Below, one piece after another: positions 7,389 through 16,742 of a stretch of DNA of 61,580 nt; position 1 is the stretch's first letter; each line of letters starts with the position of its first letter. A program made the translations under genes and the position numbers. Origin of the DNA: Mycobacterium alsense (lineage in GTDB: Bacteria > Actinomycetota > Actinomycetes > Mycobacteriales > Mycobacteriaceae). The notes under the pieces are model-generated. The model did not search any database. It was not told where the DNA came from and worked only from the letters and a program-made list of their open reading frames with translations. The stretch lies in the NCBI RefSeq assembly GCF_002086635.1, contig NZ_MVHD01000031.1, positions 1 to 61,580 of the forward strand. The letters run 5' to 3'.

Positions 7389-7826
7389 CTAGCAATCGCC
7401 GACTTGATAGAAGACTTTCTTCAAAGGAATGGTCGGCGAAATCAGGGTGCTGTAGCCGGGGTTGTCGGTACGCCACGCCACCTTGGTGCAGTAACCGGGC
7501 TCGCTGAGACCGAGGGCAGGGCCACGTAACTCATCGAGCATGGGTCGGCAATTGTAAAGGTCAGCCGAAGAAACGATTTCGGCGCGGTCCACCGCCCCCG
7601 GCACGCGGCGCCAGATGATGAGGTCGTCGATCGTCGGCAGGTTGCAGGGCGGCGACGGCGCCTCGACGATCGGGTCGATGGCGACCTCGCTACGGGCCAT
7701 CGGCGCGACAGGCAACGCACACGCCGCAGCGACCAAGGCCGCCGGAGCCGCTAAGCGGACGGCCCACGCGCTCGCCGCACGGCGTGCGCCCCGCTGGCAC
7801 TTGAAAATGTCAAACCTGCCCGCCAT
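7389..7826 (-). CDS. Exported protein of unknown function
   Basis: The product has 145 residues. A basic N-terminus and a long Ala-rich hydrophobic segment (about residues 18-45) make a signal peptide. The mature part is about 100 residues with four cysteines (PCNLP, YNCRP, GYCTK and a C-terminal GDC), which probably form two disulfides. GGAGGA eight bases before the ATG supports the start. It is the last of three consecutive minus-strand genes for small exported proteins. I do not recognise the family. Confidence 0.65.
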   Translation of the reverse strand: MAGRFDIFKCQRGARRAASAWAVRLAAPAALVAAACALPVAPMARSEVAIDPIVEAPSPPCNLPTIDDLIIWRRVPGAVDRAEIVSSADLYNCRPMLDELRGPALGLSEPGYCTKVAWRTDNPGYSTLISPTIPLKKVFYQVGDC

Positions 7827-7976
7827 CTGAAGTCTCCTCCCTTGAGCGGCGCGAACCAGGATCTCGGTAACTCAGCCCGGATGGCTGTTCATGCAGGTCA
7901 AAACAGTATTGCGAAGTTTGCCATCGACGAGGTCAATCCAGTATCCACCGGCTCCGGCGAAGGTCAATGGCGGTGT

Positions 7977-8279
7977 CTACGGGTTCTCCTCGATCACGCA
8001 CTGCACGATCGCATTGGCCAGGCGCTCGTCGAAGCCCGAACGCGCCAGATTCTGAGCTTCCGCGGATGGGGAAACGCCGGACTTGAGATCCATCTGGACG
8101 GTTCCGACAAGCTGCGCATTCGTCGGGTCGTGACTGCTGATCGGGACGTTCTTGACGCTTCCCACGCAACGGCGGTAACCGCTGAGGTCGGCCTGCGCGG
8201 ACGGCGCCAGCACAACCGGGGCGAGGAATAGGACGGCATTGGCGAGGCCGGCCGCCGCGGCGACACAGGAAAAACGCAT
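7977..8279 (-). CDS. Small exported protein of unknown function
   Basis: The product has 100 residues: a signal peptide (MRFSCVAAAAGL through PSAQA, cleavage near residue 30) and a mature part of about 70 residues with two cysteines (YRRCVGS and VQCVIEE), a likely disulfide. AGGAT precedes the ATG by five bases. It lies between two other genes for exported proteins on the same strand, with gaps of about 150 bases. The length and form resemble DUF732 proteins, but the usual FLxxLRxxGI motif is absent. Confidence 0.6.
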   Translation of the reverse strand: MRFSCVAAAAGLANAVLFLAPVVLAPSAQADLSGYRRCVGSVKNVPISSHDPTNAQLVGTVQMDLKSGVSPSAEAQNLARSGFDERLANAIVQCVIEENP

Positions 8280-8438
8280 GCTCGCATCCTATCGCTGATG
8301 GTGCCGAAAGCAAAGGGTATAAACGGCCACCGCCCACCCGAAACACGTTGCCGCACAGTGCAATATTGCGAGCGAATTCGACTGCGCCGCAACGCTAGAC
8401 AGGTTTGCTGTGGATGGGCTCTCAGGGCCTACCGACGC

Positions 8439-8939
8439 TCACACCGGGTCGGCCCTCATGTCCATGTCGATGGTTCCCTGGCACGCACCGCTGAAGATCT
8501 CGGTGTGCATGACGCCGGCCAGCGACCCATCGGGCTGGGGCGTGTAGCGCACCTCGGAATGGGCCGGATTCCACTGGATGGTCGTGTCGGGCATCATGCA
8601 GTCCCACTGGAAGTCGCTGACCTGCTTCCAGGACGACCCATCCCAGGTGAATTGCACCGGCTGCGGAACCGTCGGGTTGCTCGGCGGCGGGCCGCTGACG
8701 ATCGTCGCGACGCACTTTCCGCCCGAACAGCTCGAACGCAACCCATAGGTGTCGGTGTGCTGCACCTCGGGGTCGCCCACGGCCATGCTGGTCCCGGACT
8801 TCGGGCCGACCATGAACGTGATCGCGTAGGTGCCGTTCCAGGACGGATTATCGGCGCGCGCGGCCGGGCCGACCGGCAGCGCGATCGCGAGCGACGCGGC
8901 GCCCAGCGCGACGAGACTTCTCCAGCCGTCAGGAGCCAT
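8439..8939 (-). CDS. Exported protein of unknown function
   Basis: The product has 166 residues: a signal peptide ending near PAARADN (residue 30), then a beta-rich mature domain with repeated short strands (WNGTYAITFMVGP, QFTWDGSSWKQV, WDCMMPDTTIQWNP). Four cysteines are visible (SSCSGGKC, WDCMM and GACQG). GAGGAG six bases before the ATG supports the start. The fold may be a small beta-barrel of a type common among mycobacterial secreted proteins, but I cannot name the family. It is followed by 159 bases without a gene. Confidence 0.65.
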   Translation of the reverse strand: MAPDGWRSLVALGAASLAIALPVGPAARADNPSWNGTYAITFMVGPKSGTSMAVGDPEVQHTDTYGLRSSCSGGKCVATIVSGPPPSNPTVPQPVQFTWDGSSWKQVSDFQWDCMMPDTTIQWNPAHSEVRYTPQPDGSLAGVMHTEIFSGACQGTIDMDMRADPV

Positions 8940-9014
8940 CGGTTTCTCCTCTGGTCGCGACCCCAGCTACATCCTGTTACGCCGCGCCGCCGCCGACAAG
9001 CTTCCCGCCGCGAC

Positions 9015-10175
<1,161 letters not shown>

Positions 10176-10230
10176 CGCCGGAAACCTAACGCAGTTGAGT
10201 GACACCGCGCAGCCGAGCATATTTGGCTGC

Positions 10231-11157
10231 ATGCATGTGATTAACGGGGTGCGGGACCCGGCGGTGAGTTTCCCGATCGCAACGACGGCGGACGACGCGA
10301 GCGAGCGCCGCCAGGCCAACCGGGCGGTGGCCGTCAGCGCCGTCGGATTGGCGCTGACCGGCATGCTCGAATTGGTCATCGCGCTGGTGTCCGGGTCGGT
10401 GGCGCTGCTCGGCGACGCGCTGCACAACCTGTCGGACGTTTCGACCAGTGCGATGGTGTTCATCGGGTTCCGGGCGTCGCGCAAGCTCCCCACCGAGCGT
10501 TACCCCTACGGCTTCGAACGCGCCGAGGACCTCGCCGGAATCGGTGTGGCCCTGGTCATTTGGGGCAGCGCCGCCGTCACCGGTTTCGAGAGCGTCACCA
10601 AGCTGCTGCGCCACGGCGGCACCGGGCACCTGGGCTGGGGCGTCGCCGCCGCGGCGGTGGGCATCGCGGGCAACCAGCTGGTGGCCCGCTACAAGCTGGT
10701 GGTCGGACGGCGGATTCGCTCGGCGACCATGGTGGCCGACGCCAAGCATTCCTGGCTCGACGCGATGTCCTCGGCCGGGGCGATGGCGGGGTTGATCGGC
10801 GTGGCGTTCGGCTGGCGCTGGGCCGACCCGGTGGCCGGAATCGTGGTCACGGCGTTCATCTGCCGGGTCGGCTGGGAGGTGACCACCGACATCGCCCACC
10901 GCCTGCTCGACGGCGTCGACCCCGAGATCATCACGACGGCCGAAGCCGCCGCCATGACGGTTGCCGGTGTCACGCACGCGCACGCCCGGGCGCGCTGGAC
11001 GGGCCGGACCCTGCGGGTCGAGGTCGAGGGCTTCCTCGAACCGGGAACCCCGCTCGCACAAGCGGATCGGATCGGCCGCGGCGTGGCCTCGGCGCTGACG
11101 CCGCGGATCCCGGACATGCACAGCTTCACCTGGACGGCGCGGGCCGCATCCACCTGA
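10231..11157 (+). CDS. Cation diffusion facilitator (CDF) metal transporter
   Basis: The product has about 308 residues. Membrane helices carry the CDF metal-site motif LLGDALHNLSDVSTS in the second helix and ADAKHSWLDAMSS in the fifth. A cytoplasmic C-terminal domain contains THAHARARWTG. These proteins export zinc, iron, cobalt or manganese in exchange for protons. The HxxxD pair in both helices fits a zinc-type site, but specificity is open. The start is uncertain: GTG at 10195 would leave only 19 bases to the divergent gene, so the ATG at 10231 (or GTG at 10264) is preferred. Confidence 0.85.
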   Translation: MHVINGVRDPAVSFPIATTADDASERRQANRAVAVSAVGLALTGMLELVIALVSGSVALLGDALHNLSDVSTSAMVFIGFRASRKLPTERYPYGFERAEDLAGIGVALVIWGSAAVTGFESVTKLLRHGGTGHLGWGVAAAAVGIAGNQLVARYKLVVGRRIRSATMVADAKHSWLDAMSSAGAMAGLIGVAFGWRWADPVAGIVVTAFICRVGWEVTTDIAHRLLDGVDPEIITTAEAAAMTVAGVTHAHARARWTGRTLRVEVEGFLEPGTPLAQADRIGRGVASALTPRIPDMHSFTWTARAAST

Positions 11158-11182
11158 TCACGCTGAACCGTCCCGAGCGGGC

Positions 11183-11494
11183 CTAGCCGCCGGGCGACAG
11201 CGCCTGCGGGCAATAGACGTTCGCCGCGATCGCGGTGAACCTGGCGGCGTTGTCGCCGTGCAGCCCGGAGTTCTGCGCCTGGATCGCCTTGACGACGTCG
11301 ACCATCTGCGTGCCGTTGCCGACCTGCTGGCACACCCATTTGCCGGCGCCGATCGCCCGGGCCGGGTCCGGAAAGGTGATGCCGGCCGCGCGGAGCGAGG
11401 CGAGGAACGCGTCGTCGTTGTTGTCGGCGCGCGCGGGCCCGGCCAGGCCGACCAGGGCGGCCAGGCTCGCCAGCGCCAAGAGCAGTGACTTCAC
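11183..11494 (-). CDS. DUF732 small exported protein
   Basis: The product has 103 residues. A signal peptide (VKSLLLALASLAAL to PARA) is followed by the DUF732 hallmark DDAFLASLRAAGITF, then WVCQQV and YCPQA, whose cysteines probably pair. DUF732 proteins are abundant in mycobacterial culture filtrates and have no agreed function. The start is the GTG at 11494, with GGAG close upstream, because the signal peptide begins there. It converges on the CDF gene with a 25-base gap and is divergent from clpC2. Confidence 0.8.
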   Translation of the reverse strand: MKSLLLALASLAALVGLAGPARADNNDDAFLASLRAAGITFPDPARAIGAGKWVCQQVGNGTQMVDVVKAIQAQNSGLHGDNAARFTAIAANVYCPQALSPGG

Positions 11495-11544
11495 AACTCC
11501 ACGATCCTCCCAGAGCGACGGCGACGGCGCCATCGGTCCAGAAC

Positions 11545-11590
11545 GTCAACCCACGGTTGACACGCTCGCCGGCGTCAACCTAGTGTTGAC
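11545..11590 (+). promoter_or_regulatory. clpC2 promoter with two identical-half-site dyads
   Basis: Two copies of GTCAAC-N5-GTTGAC lie at 11545-11561 and 11574-11590, with starts 29 bases apart. A SigA-type promoter is interleaved: TTGACA (11557-11562), an 18-base spacer and TAGTGT (11581-11586). One dyad covers the -35 and the other the -10. The ATG at 11594 is about seven bases after the -10 and has no Shine-Dalgarno, so the mRNA looks leaderless. The arrangement fits repression by a dimeric HTH protein, possibly ClpC2 itself. Confidence 0.75.
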
Positions 11591-11593
11591 GGC

Positions 11594-12325
11594 ATGTCCC
11601 AGCCGATCTCCTACCCCGTCCGCCTCGACGAGCTGATCAACGCGATCAAGAAGGTCCACGGCGACGTGCTCGACCAGCTCGCCGACGCCGTGCTGGCGGC
11701 CGAGCACCTGGGCGAGGTCGCCGACCACCTGATCGGGCACTTCGTCGACCAGGCCCGCCGGTCGGGGGCGTCGTGGACCGACATCGGCAAGAGCATGGGC
11801 GTCACCAAGCAGGCCGCCCAGAAACGGTTCGTGCCGCGGGCCGAGCCCACCACCCTGGACCCCGAACAGGGCTTCGGACGCTTCACGCCGCGGGCCCGCA
11901 ACGCCGTGGTGGCGGCCCAGAACGCCGCGCACGAGGCCGGCAACGCCGAGATCACCCCCGACCATCTGCTGCTCGGCGTCCTCAGCGATCGCGCCGCGCT
12001 GGCCACCCAGCTGCTGCAACGGCAAGGGGTCGACGTCGAGGCGCTGCGCGCCGCCGTGGTGCTGCCGCCCGGCTCCGCCGAAACGCCGGAGCTGATCCCG
12101 TTCAGCGGCCCGGCCCGCAAGGCGCTCGAGCTGACCTTCCGCGAGGCGCTTCGCCTCGGCCACAACTACATCGGGACCGAGCACATGCTGCTGGCGCTGC
12201 TCGAACTCGAGGACGGGGCCGGACCGCTGCACCGGGCCGGCGTCGACAAGGACCGGGTCGATGAGGAGGCGGCGGCGGTGCTCGAAGCACTGGCCGGCGG
12301 CAAGAACCCCTCCCCTTCGCCGTAG
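11594..12325 (+). CDS. clpC2: ClpC2, HTH plus Clp N-terminal domain protein
   Basis: The product has 243 residues. Residues 1-75 include a helix-turn-helix (ASWTDIGKSMGVTKQAAQKR). Residues 95-235 form a double Clp N repeat (FTPRARNAVVAAQNAAHEAG, ITPDHLLLGVLS, then a second copy ending NYIGTEHMLLALLE). The AAA modules of ClpC1 are absent. In M. tuberculosis the orthologue Rv2667 has the same domain that binds ClpC1-targeting cyclic peptides such as cyclomarin, so it can act as a decoy. The HTH suggests DNA binding, and two dyads lie over its own promoter. It begins the block syntenic with M. tuberculosis. Confidence 0.9.
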   Translation: MSQPISYPVRLDELINAIKKVHGDVLDQLADAVLAAEHLGEVADHLIGHFVDQARRSGASWTDIGKSMGVTKQAAQKRFVPRAEPTTLDPEQGFGRFTPRARNAVVAAQNAAHEAGNAEITPDHLLLGVLSDRAALATQLLQRQGVDVEALRAAVVLPPGSAETPELIPFSGPARKALELTFREALRLGHNYIGTEHMLLALLELEDGAGPLHRAGVDKDRVDEEAAAVLEALAGGKNPSPSP

Positions 12326-12346
12326 CGCGTGTGCGATCATGCGAAG

Positions 12347-12874
12347 ATGCGCCGCTGGCTGATCGCCCTGTCCGCCGTGCTCTTCGCCGCCGCGAGCGTC
12401 ACCGTCGCCGGCGCCGTGTCCGCGCCCCGCGCGCGGGCGGGCGACGCGCCGATCGGCCACCTCGGTGACACCCTGCGCGTGGACACCGGCACCTACATCG
12501 CCGACATCACCGTCAGCAGCGTGGCGCCGTGCGACCCGCCGCCGGGGTTCGGCTACACGCGCAGCGGCGTTCCGATCAAAAGCTTTCCCGGCAGCACCCC
12601 CACCCGCGCCGACGTGACGGTCCGCGCGATCCGCGTGCCCAACCCATACATCATGGCCACCGATTTCAGCTTCGACGGCGTGACGCCGTACGCCGACGCC
12701 TACAAGCCGCGGGCCACCGACGCGCCCGACGCGCTGGACAACGTGCTCGTCAACGCGCCCAACGGGGCGATCGTGCGCGGCGGCGTGTATTGGGACGCCT
12801 ACCGCGACCCGGTCTCCACGGTCGTGTTGCTGGACAAGAAGACCGGGTACCACCTCGCCCAGTGGAACCTCTGA
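12347..12874 (+). CDS. Exported protein, Rv2668-type
   Basis: The product has 175 residues: an Ala/Val-rich signal peptide (MRRWLIALSAVLF to PRARA), then a beta-rich exported domain that begins GDTLRVDTGTYIADITVSSV. Its position between clpC2 and the acetyltransferase gene matches Rv2668 of M. tuberculosis, a secreted protein of unknown function. The ATG at 12347 was preferred over a start six codons upstream because the signal peptide begins there. It follows clpC2 closely and overlaps the next gene by 13 bases, so the three are probably one operon. Confidence 0.8.
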   Translation: MRRWLIALSAVLFAAASVTVAGAVSAPRARAGDAPIGHLGDTLRVDTGTYIADITVSSVAPCDPPPGFGYTRSGVPIKSFPGSTPTRADVTVRAIRVPNPYIMATDFSFDGVTPYADAYKPRATDAPDALDNVLVNAPNGAIVRGGVYWDAYRDPVSTVVLLDKKTGYHLAQWNL

Positions 12875-13398
12875 CGCTCGCTGCGCAGCTGGCCGACGTC
12901 GCCGCGCAAACCTTTCCGCTGGCCTGTCCCCCGACCACGACCACCGAAGACATCGCGTCGTTCGTCGGCGCCAACCTGTCGGCCGAACGCTTCGCGGAGT
13001 ACCTGGCCGACCCGGACCGCGAGGTGCTCACCGTCGCCGACGGCGAGCGAATCATCGGTTACGCCATGCTGGTTCGCGCGGGTGCCGCCGCCGAACTGTC
13101 GAAGATCTACGTGCTGCCCGAGCACCACGGCCGCGGGGCGTCGGCGGCGCTGATGGAGCGCGCGCTGGCCACCGCCGGGGAATGGGGCGTGCGCCGCGTG
13201 TGGCTGGGCGTCAACCAGAAAAACGAACGCGCACAACGCTTCTACGCCAAGCACGGCTTCGAGGTCGAGGGCACCAGGACGTTTCGGGTGGGCTCCCGGC
13301 TCGAAGACGACTACGTCATGGCGCGGTCAGTGCCAGCAGCCGGGACGTCGCGCGCAGGTACTTCTTGCGGTATCCGCCGGCCAGCATCTCCTCGCTGA
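12862..13398 (+). CDS. GNAT-family N-acetyltransferase, Rv2669-type
   Basis: The product has 178 residues with the GNAT core. ELSKIYVLPEHHGRGASAAL includes the acetyl-CoA loop (R/Q-x-x-G-x-G/A type), and GVNQKNERAQRFYAKHGFEV is motif B. The substrate is unknown. The start is probably the GTG at 12862, which gives VEPLTLAAQLADVAAQTFP and overlaps the preceding gene by 13 bases. The conserved domain ends near YVMARSV; about 22 further residues are read into the 3' end of the convergent ATPase gene (83 bases of overlap), so the tail may be a recent loss of the stop codon. Confidence 0.8.
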   Translation: MEPLTLAAQLADVAAQTFPLACPPTTTTEDIASFVGANLSAERFAEYLADPDREVLTVADGERIIGYAMLVRAGAAAELSKIYVLPEHHGRGASAALMERALATAGEWGVRRVWLGVNQKNERAQRFYAKHGFEVEGTRTFRVGSRLEDDYVMARSVPAAGTSRAGTSCGIRRPASPR

Positions 13399-14365
13399 AG
13401 ATGGTGTCCAGCTTCGCGCCCGAAGCCACCACCGGGATTCCGGCGTCGTAGAGCCGGTCGGTCAGCGACACCAGCCGCAGCGCGACGTTCTGGTCGTCGA
13501 CGCCGTGCACGCCGGTCAAGAACACCGCCGTCACGCCCTCGATCAGCGTCAGGTACCGGGACGGGTGCATGGTGGCCAGGTGCGCGCACAGCGCGTCGAA
13601 GTCGTCCAGCGTCGCCCCGTCTACCCGCGCGGCGCGCGCGGCCACCTCCGCGTCCGACGGCGGCTGCGGGGCGGGCGGCAGGCCGCGGTGCCGGTAGTCG
13701 GGCCCCTCGATCCGCACCGTGGTGAAAATGCTTGCCAGCGTGTTGATTTCGCGCAGGAAGTCCTGGGCGGCGAAGCGGCCCTCGCCGAGCTGCTCGGGCA
13801 GGGTGTTGGAGGTGGCGGCCACCGAGACGCCCCGCTCGACCAGCGACGAGAGCATCCGCGAGATCAGCGTGGTGTTGCCGGGGTCGTCGAGCTCGAACTC
13901 GTCGATGAACACCGCGGTGTAGCCGGCCAGCATGTCGATGCACTCGGCGAAGCCGAACACCCCGGCGAGCTGGGTGAGCTCCCCAAAGGTGGCGAACGCC
14001 TTGGGAGTTGGGGGCTCGGGCCCCGCGCCGGGCAGCTGGTAGTAGGCCGAGGCGAGCAGGTGGGTCTTGCCCACCCCGAAGCCGCCGTCGAGGTACAGCC
14101 CGACGCCGGGCAGCACGGCCCGCTTACCCCTCAGCCCCAACAGCTTTCGGCGGCCGGCCCGGCGCTCCACGGCCCGGCGGCAGAACTCCTGGCAGGCGAC
14201 CACGGCGGCCGACTGCGTCGGCTCCGCCGGATCCGGGCGATACGTCGCGAAACTCACGTCGGCGAAGGTCGGCGGCGGCCGCAATTGGGCGATCAGTTTC
14301 TCCGGCGACGCACTCGGGCGCCGATCCACGAGGCGGGCCACCCGGTGCGAAGCGGACCCGTGCAT
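13316..14365 (-). CDS. zapE: ZapE/AFG1-like ATPase
   Basis: The product has 349 residues. Walker A is GLYLDGGFGVGKTHLL, Walker B is AVFIDEFELDDPGN, sensor 1 is SVAATSNTLPEQL, and an arginine-containing RFAAQDFLREI follows. This is the AFG1/ZapE family: in Escherichia coli ZapE acts at the division ring, and in mitochondria the relative helps protein turnover. Rv2670c is the M. tuberculosis counterpart by position. The ATG at 14365 was chosen as the first in-frame start that is not inside the divergent promoter region. It shares only 35 bases with the divergent RibD-like gene. Confidence 0.88.
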   Translation of the reverse strand: MHGSASHRVARLVDRRPSASPEKLIAQLRPPPTFADVSFATYRPDPAEPTQSAAVVACQEFCRRAVERRAGRRKLLGLRGKRAVLPGVGLYLDGGFGVGKTHLLASAYYQLPGAGPEPPTPKAFATFGELTQLAGVFGFAECIDMLAGYTAVFIDEFELDDPGNTTLISRMLSSLVERGVSVAATSNTLPEQLGEGRFAAQDFLREINTLASIFTTVRIEGPDYRHRGLPPAPQPPSDAEVAARAARVDGATLDDFDALCAHLATMHPSRYLTLIEGVTAVFLTGVHGVDDQNVALRLVSLTDRLYDAGIPVVASGAKLDTIFSEEMLAGGYRKKYLRATSRLLALTAP

Positions 14366-14400
14366 TCCCCGAACTGTAGCGGCGTGCTGCAATCGAGCCC

Positions 14401-15144
14401 ATGCTGACGCTGCTCGGCGCGACACGCGAACTCGACGACGCCGAACTCCCCGGGCTCTACGGCTATCCGGACCGGGAGGGGACGTGGCTGCGGGCCAACT
14501 TCATCGCCAGCGTCGACGGCGGCGCCACCGCCGACGGCAGCAGCGGCGCCATGGGCGGGCCCGGCGACCGGCACATCTTCCACCTGCTGCGCGAGCTGGC
14601 CGACGTGATCGTGGTCGGGGCGGGCACGGTGCGCATCGAGAACTATTCCGGCGCGCACCTGGCGGTCGCGGCGCGCCAGGGGCGCCAGGCCCGCGGGCAA
14701 AGCGAGGTCCCGCGGCTGGCGATCGTCACCCGCTCCGGGCGGCTCGGCCGCGACATGGGGGTGTTCACCCGCACCGAGGTGCCGCCGCTGGTGCTCACCT
14801 GCACCGCGGCGGCCGACGGGACGCACCGCCTGCTCGGCGACCTGTGCGAGGTGGTCGACTGTTCCAGCGGCGATCCCGACCGGGTCGACGAGGCCGCGCT
14901 GCTGGCGGCCCTCGCGGCGCGCGGAATGCGCCGCATCCTGACCGAGGGCGGGCCCACGCTGCTCGGCACGTTCGTCCAGCGCGATCTGCTCGACGAGCTC
15001 TGCCTGACGATCGCGCCCTACCTCGTCGGCGGCCTGGCGCGGCGCATCGCGGCGGGCCCGGGCCAGGTGCTGACAGCCATGCGCTGCGCCCACGTCCTCA
15101 CCGACGACGCCGGCTACCTTTACGCCCGCTACGTCAAGGCGTGA
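14401..15144 (+). CDS. RibD C-terminal/DHFR-like reductase, Rv2671-type
   Basis: The product has 247 residues with a dihydrofolate-reductase-like NADPH fold. An N-terminal strand WLRANFIASVDGGATADGSS and the glycine-rich RRILTEGGPTLLGTF are characteristic of RibD C-terminal reductases. The deaminase domain of true RibD is absent. The M. tuberculosis orthologue Rv2671 is known to reduce dihydrofolate weakly and to affect para-aminosalicylate susceptibility, so a role in folate or flavin metabolism is likely. The ATG at 14401 is the first start after the divergent gene. Confidence 0.85.
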   Translation: MLTLLGATRELDDAELPGLYGYPDREGTWLRANFIASVDGGATADGSSGAMGGPGDRHIFHLLRELADVIVVGAGTVRIENYSGAHLAVAARQGRQARGQSEVPRLAIVTRSGRLGRDMGVFTRTEVPPLVLTCTAAADGTHRLLGDLCEVVDCSSGDPDRVDEAALLAALAARGMRRILTEGGPTLLGTFVQRDLLDELCLTIAPYLVGGLARRIAAGPGQVLTAMRCAHVLTDDAGYLYARYVKA

Positions 15145-15169
15145 GGAAATCCTGGCTAGGGTGGTCGGC

Positions 15170-16723
15170 ATGAGTCGGCGCATCGCCCTGGTCCTGCTCG
15201 CGGTCGCCGCGACGCTGGCCGGCTGCGTTCCGGGCCTGGCCGCGGATCCGCGCTTCGCCACCAACTCCGGCGCCCGGCCCCAGGGCGTTCCCACCACCAA
15301 GCCGCCCCCCAGCGGTCCGCCGCCGATCGCCGCGCCCAAGAACGACCTCTCCTGGCGCGACTGCACGTCGAAGGTGTTCACCGACGCGGCCGTCCCCGCC
15401 GTGCCCGGCGTGCAGCTGGACTGCGCGAACTTTGACAACGAGCTCGACCCGGTCAACGGCGGGGCCGGGACCCTGACGATCGGCGTGGTCCGCGCCCGCT
15501 CGGACAAGACGCCGCACGACGCGGGCCCGCTGGTGTTCACCACGGGCTCGGACCTGCCGTCGTCCACGCAGCTGCCGGCGTGGCTGGCCCGAGCGGGCGC
15601 CGACGTGCTGCAGACCCACCCCGTCGTCGCCGTCGACCGCCGCGGCACCGGCATGTCGAGCCCCATCGACTGCCGCGACCAACTGGACCGCCAGGCGATG
15701 CGCGACCAGGCGCAGTTCCAGACCGGCGACGACCCCGTCGCCAACCTCTCCGACATCTCCAACACCGCCACCACCAACTGCACCGACGCCCTGGCGCCGG
15801 GCGCGTCGGCCTACGACAATTCGCACGCCGCCTCCGACATCGAGCGGCTGCGCACCCTGTGGGACGTGCCCGCGGTCGCGCTGGTGGGGGTCGGCAACGG
15901 CGCCCAGTTGGCACTCGCCTACGCGGCGTCGCGGCCCGACCGGGTCGCCCGGCTGATCCTCGACTCCCCGGTCGCCCTGGGCGTCAACGCCGAGGGGGCC
16001 GCCGAGCAACAGGTCAAGGGCCAGCAGGCCGCGCTCGACGCGTTCGCGGCGCAGTGCGTCGCGGTCAACTGCGCGCTGGGTCCGGACCCGAAGGGCGCCG
16101 TCGCCGCGATGTTGGCCGACGCCCGCGCCGGACGGGGCCCCGGCGGCGCGTCCGTCGCCGCGGTGGCCAGCGCCATCACCGTCGCGCTGGGCTTTCCATC
16201 CGGCGGCCGCGTCGGCGCCACGACCAGCCTGGCCGACGCGCTGGCGGCCGCGCGCTCCGGCGACGTCAACCAGCTCAACAACCTGATCAACCACGCGTAC
16301 GCCGTGACCGACACCGATGGCCAGTTCGTCGGCTCCTGCAGCGACGCCGTCAACCGGCCCACCCCGGACCGCGTGCGCGAGCTGGTGGTGGCGTGGGGCA
16401 AGCTCTACCCGCAATTCGGCACCGTCGCCGCGCTCAACTTGGTGAAATGCGTGCACTGGCCGACGATTCCGCCGCCGGCGGCACCGAAGAACCTCAAGAT
16501 CGATGTCCTGCTCGCCGGTGTGCAGAACGACCCGATCGTCGGCAGCGACGGGGTGGCCCAGACGGCGGCCACCATCATCAACGCCAACGCGGCGAGCAAG
16601 CGGGTGATGTGGCAGGGCATCGGTCACGGCGCGAGCATCTATTCGCCGTGCGCGGTCCCGCCGCTGATCGGCTACCTCAACAGCGGCAAGCTGCCCGGGA
16701 CCGACACCTACTGTCCCGCCTGA
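15170..16723 (+). CDS. Exported alpha/beta hydrolase lipoprotein, Rv2672-type, nucleophile missing
   Basis: The product has 517 residues. The N-terminus is a lipoprotein signal (ALVLLAVAATLAGC), followed by a Pro-rich linker and an alpha/beta hydrolase of the tripeptidyl-aminopeptidase type with VVAVDRRGTGMSS. A His motif GIGHGASIYSPC lies near the C-terminus. Where the nucleophile elbow should read GxSxG, it reads VGVGNGAQLALAYA, so the catalytic Ser is replaced. Six or more cysteines suggest disulfides. It corresponds by position to Rv2672. It may be an inactive binding protein, or it may use another nucleophile. The ATG at 15170 was preferred over the GTG three codons upstream. Confidence 0.8.
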   Translation: MSRRIALVLLAVAATLAGCVPGLAADPRFATNSGARPQGVPTTKPPPSGPPPIAAPKNDLSWRDCTSKVFTDAAVPAVPGVQLDCANFDNELDPVNGGAGTLTIGVVRARSDKTPHDAGPLVFTTGSDLPSSTQLPAWLARAGADVLQTHPVVAVDRRGTGMSSPIDCRDQLDRQAMRDQAQFQTGDDPVANLSDISNTATTNCTDALAPGASAYDNSHAASDIERLRTLWDVPAVALVGVGNGAQLALAYAASRPDRVARLILDSPVALGVNAEGAAEQQVKGQQAALDAFAAQCVAVNCALGPDPKGAVAAMLADARAGRGPGGASVAAVASAITVALGFPSGGRVGATTSLADALAAARSGDVNQLNNLINHAYAVTDTDGQFVGSCSDAVNRPTPDRVRELVVAWGKLYPQFGTVAALNLVKCVHWPTIPPPAAPKNLKIDVLLAGVQNDPIVGSDGVAQTAATIINANAASKRVMWQGIGHGASIYSPCAVPPLIGYLNSGKLPGTDTYCPA

Positions 16724-16742
16724 GTTTCGGGGGCGGTGCCCG

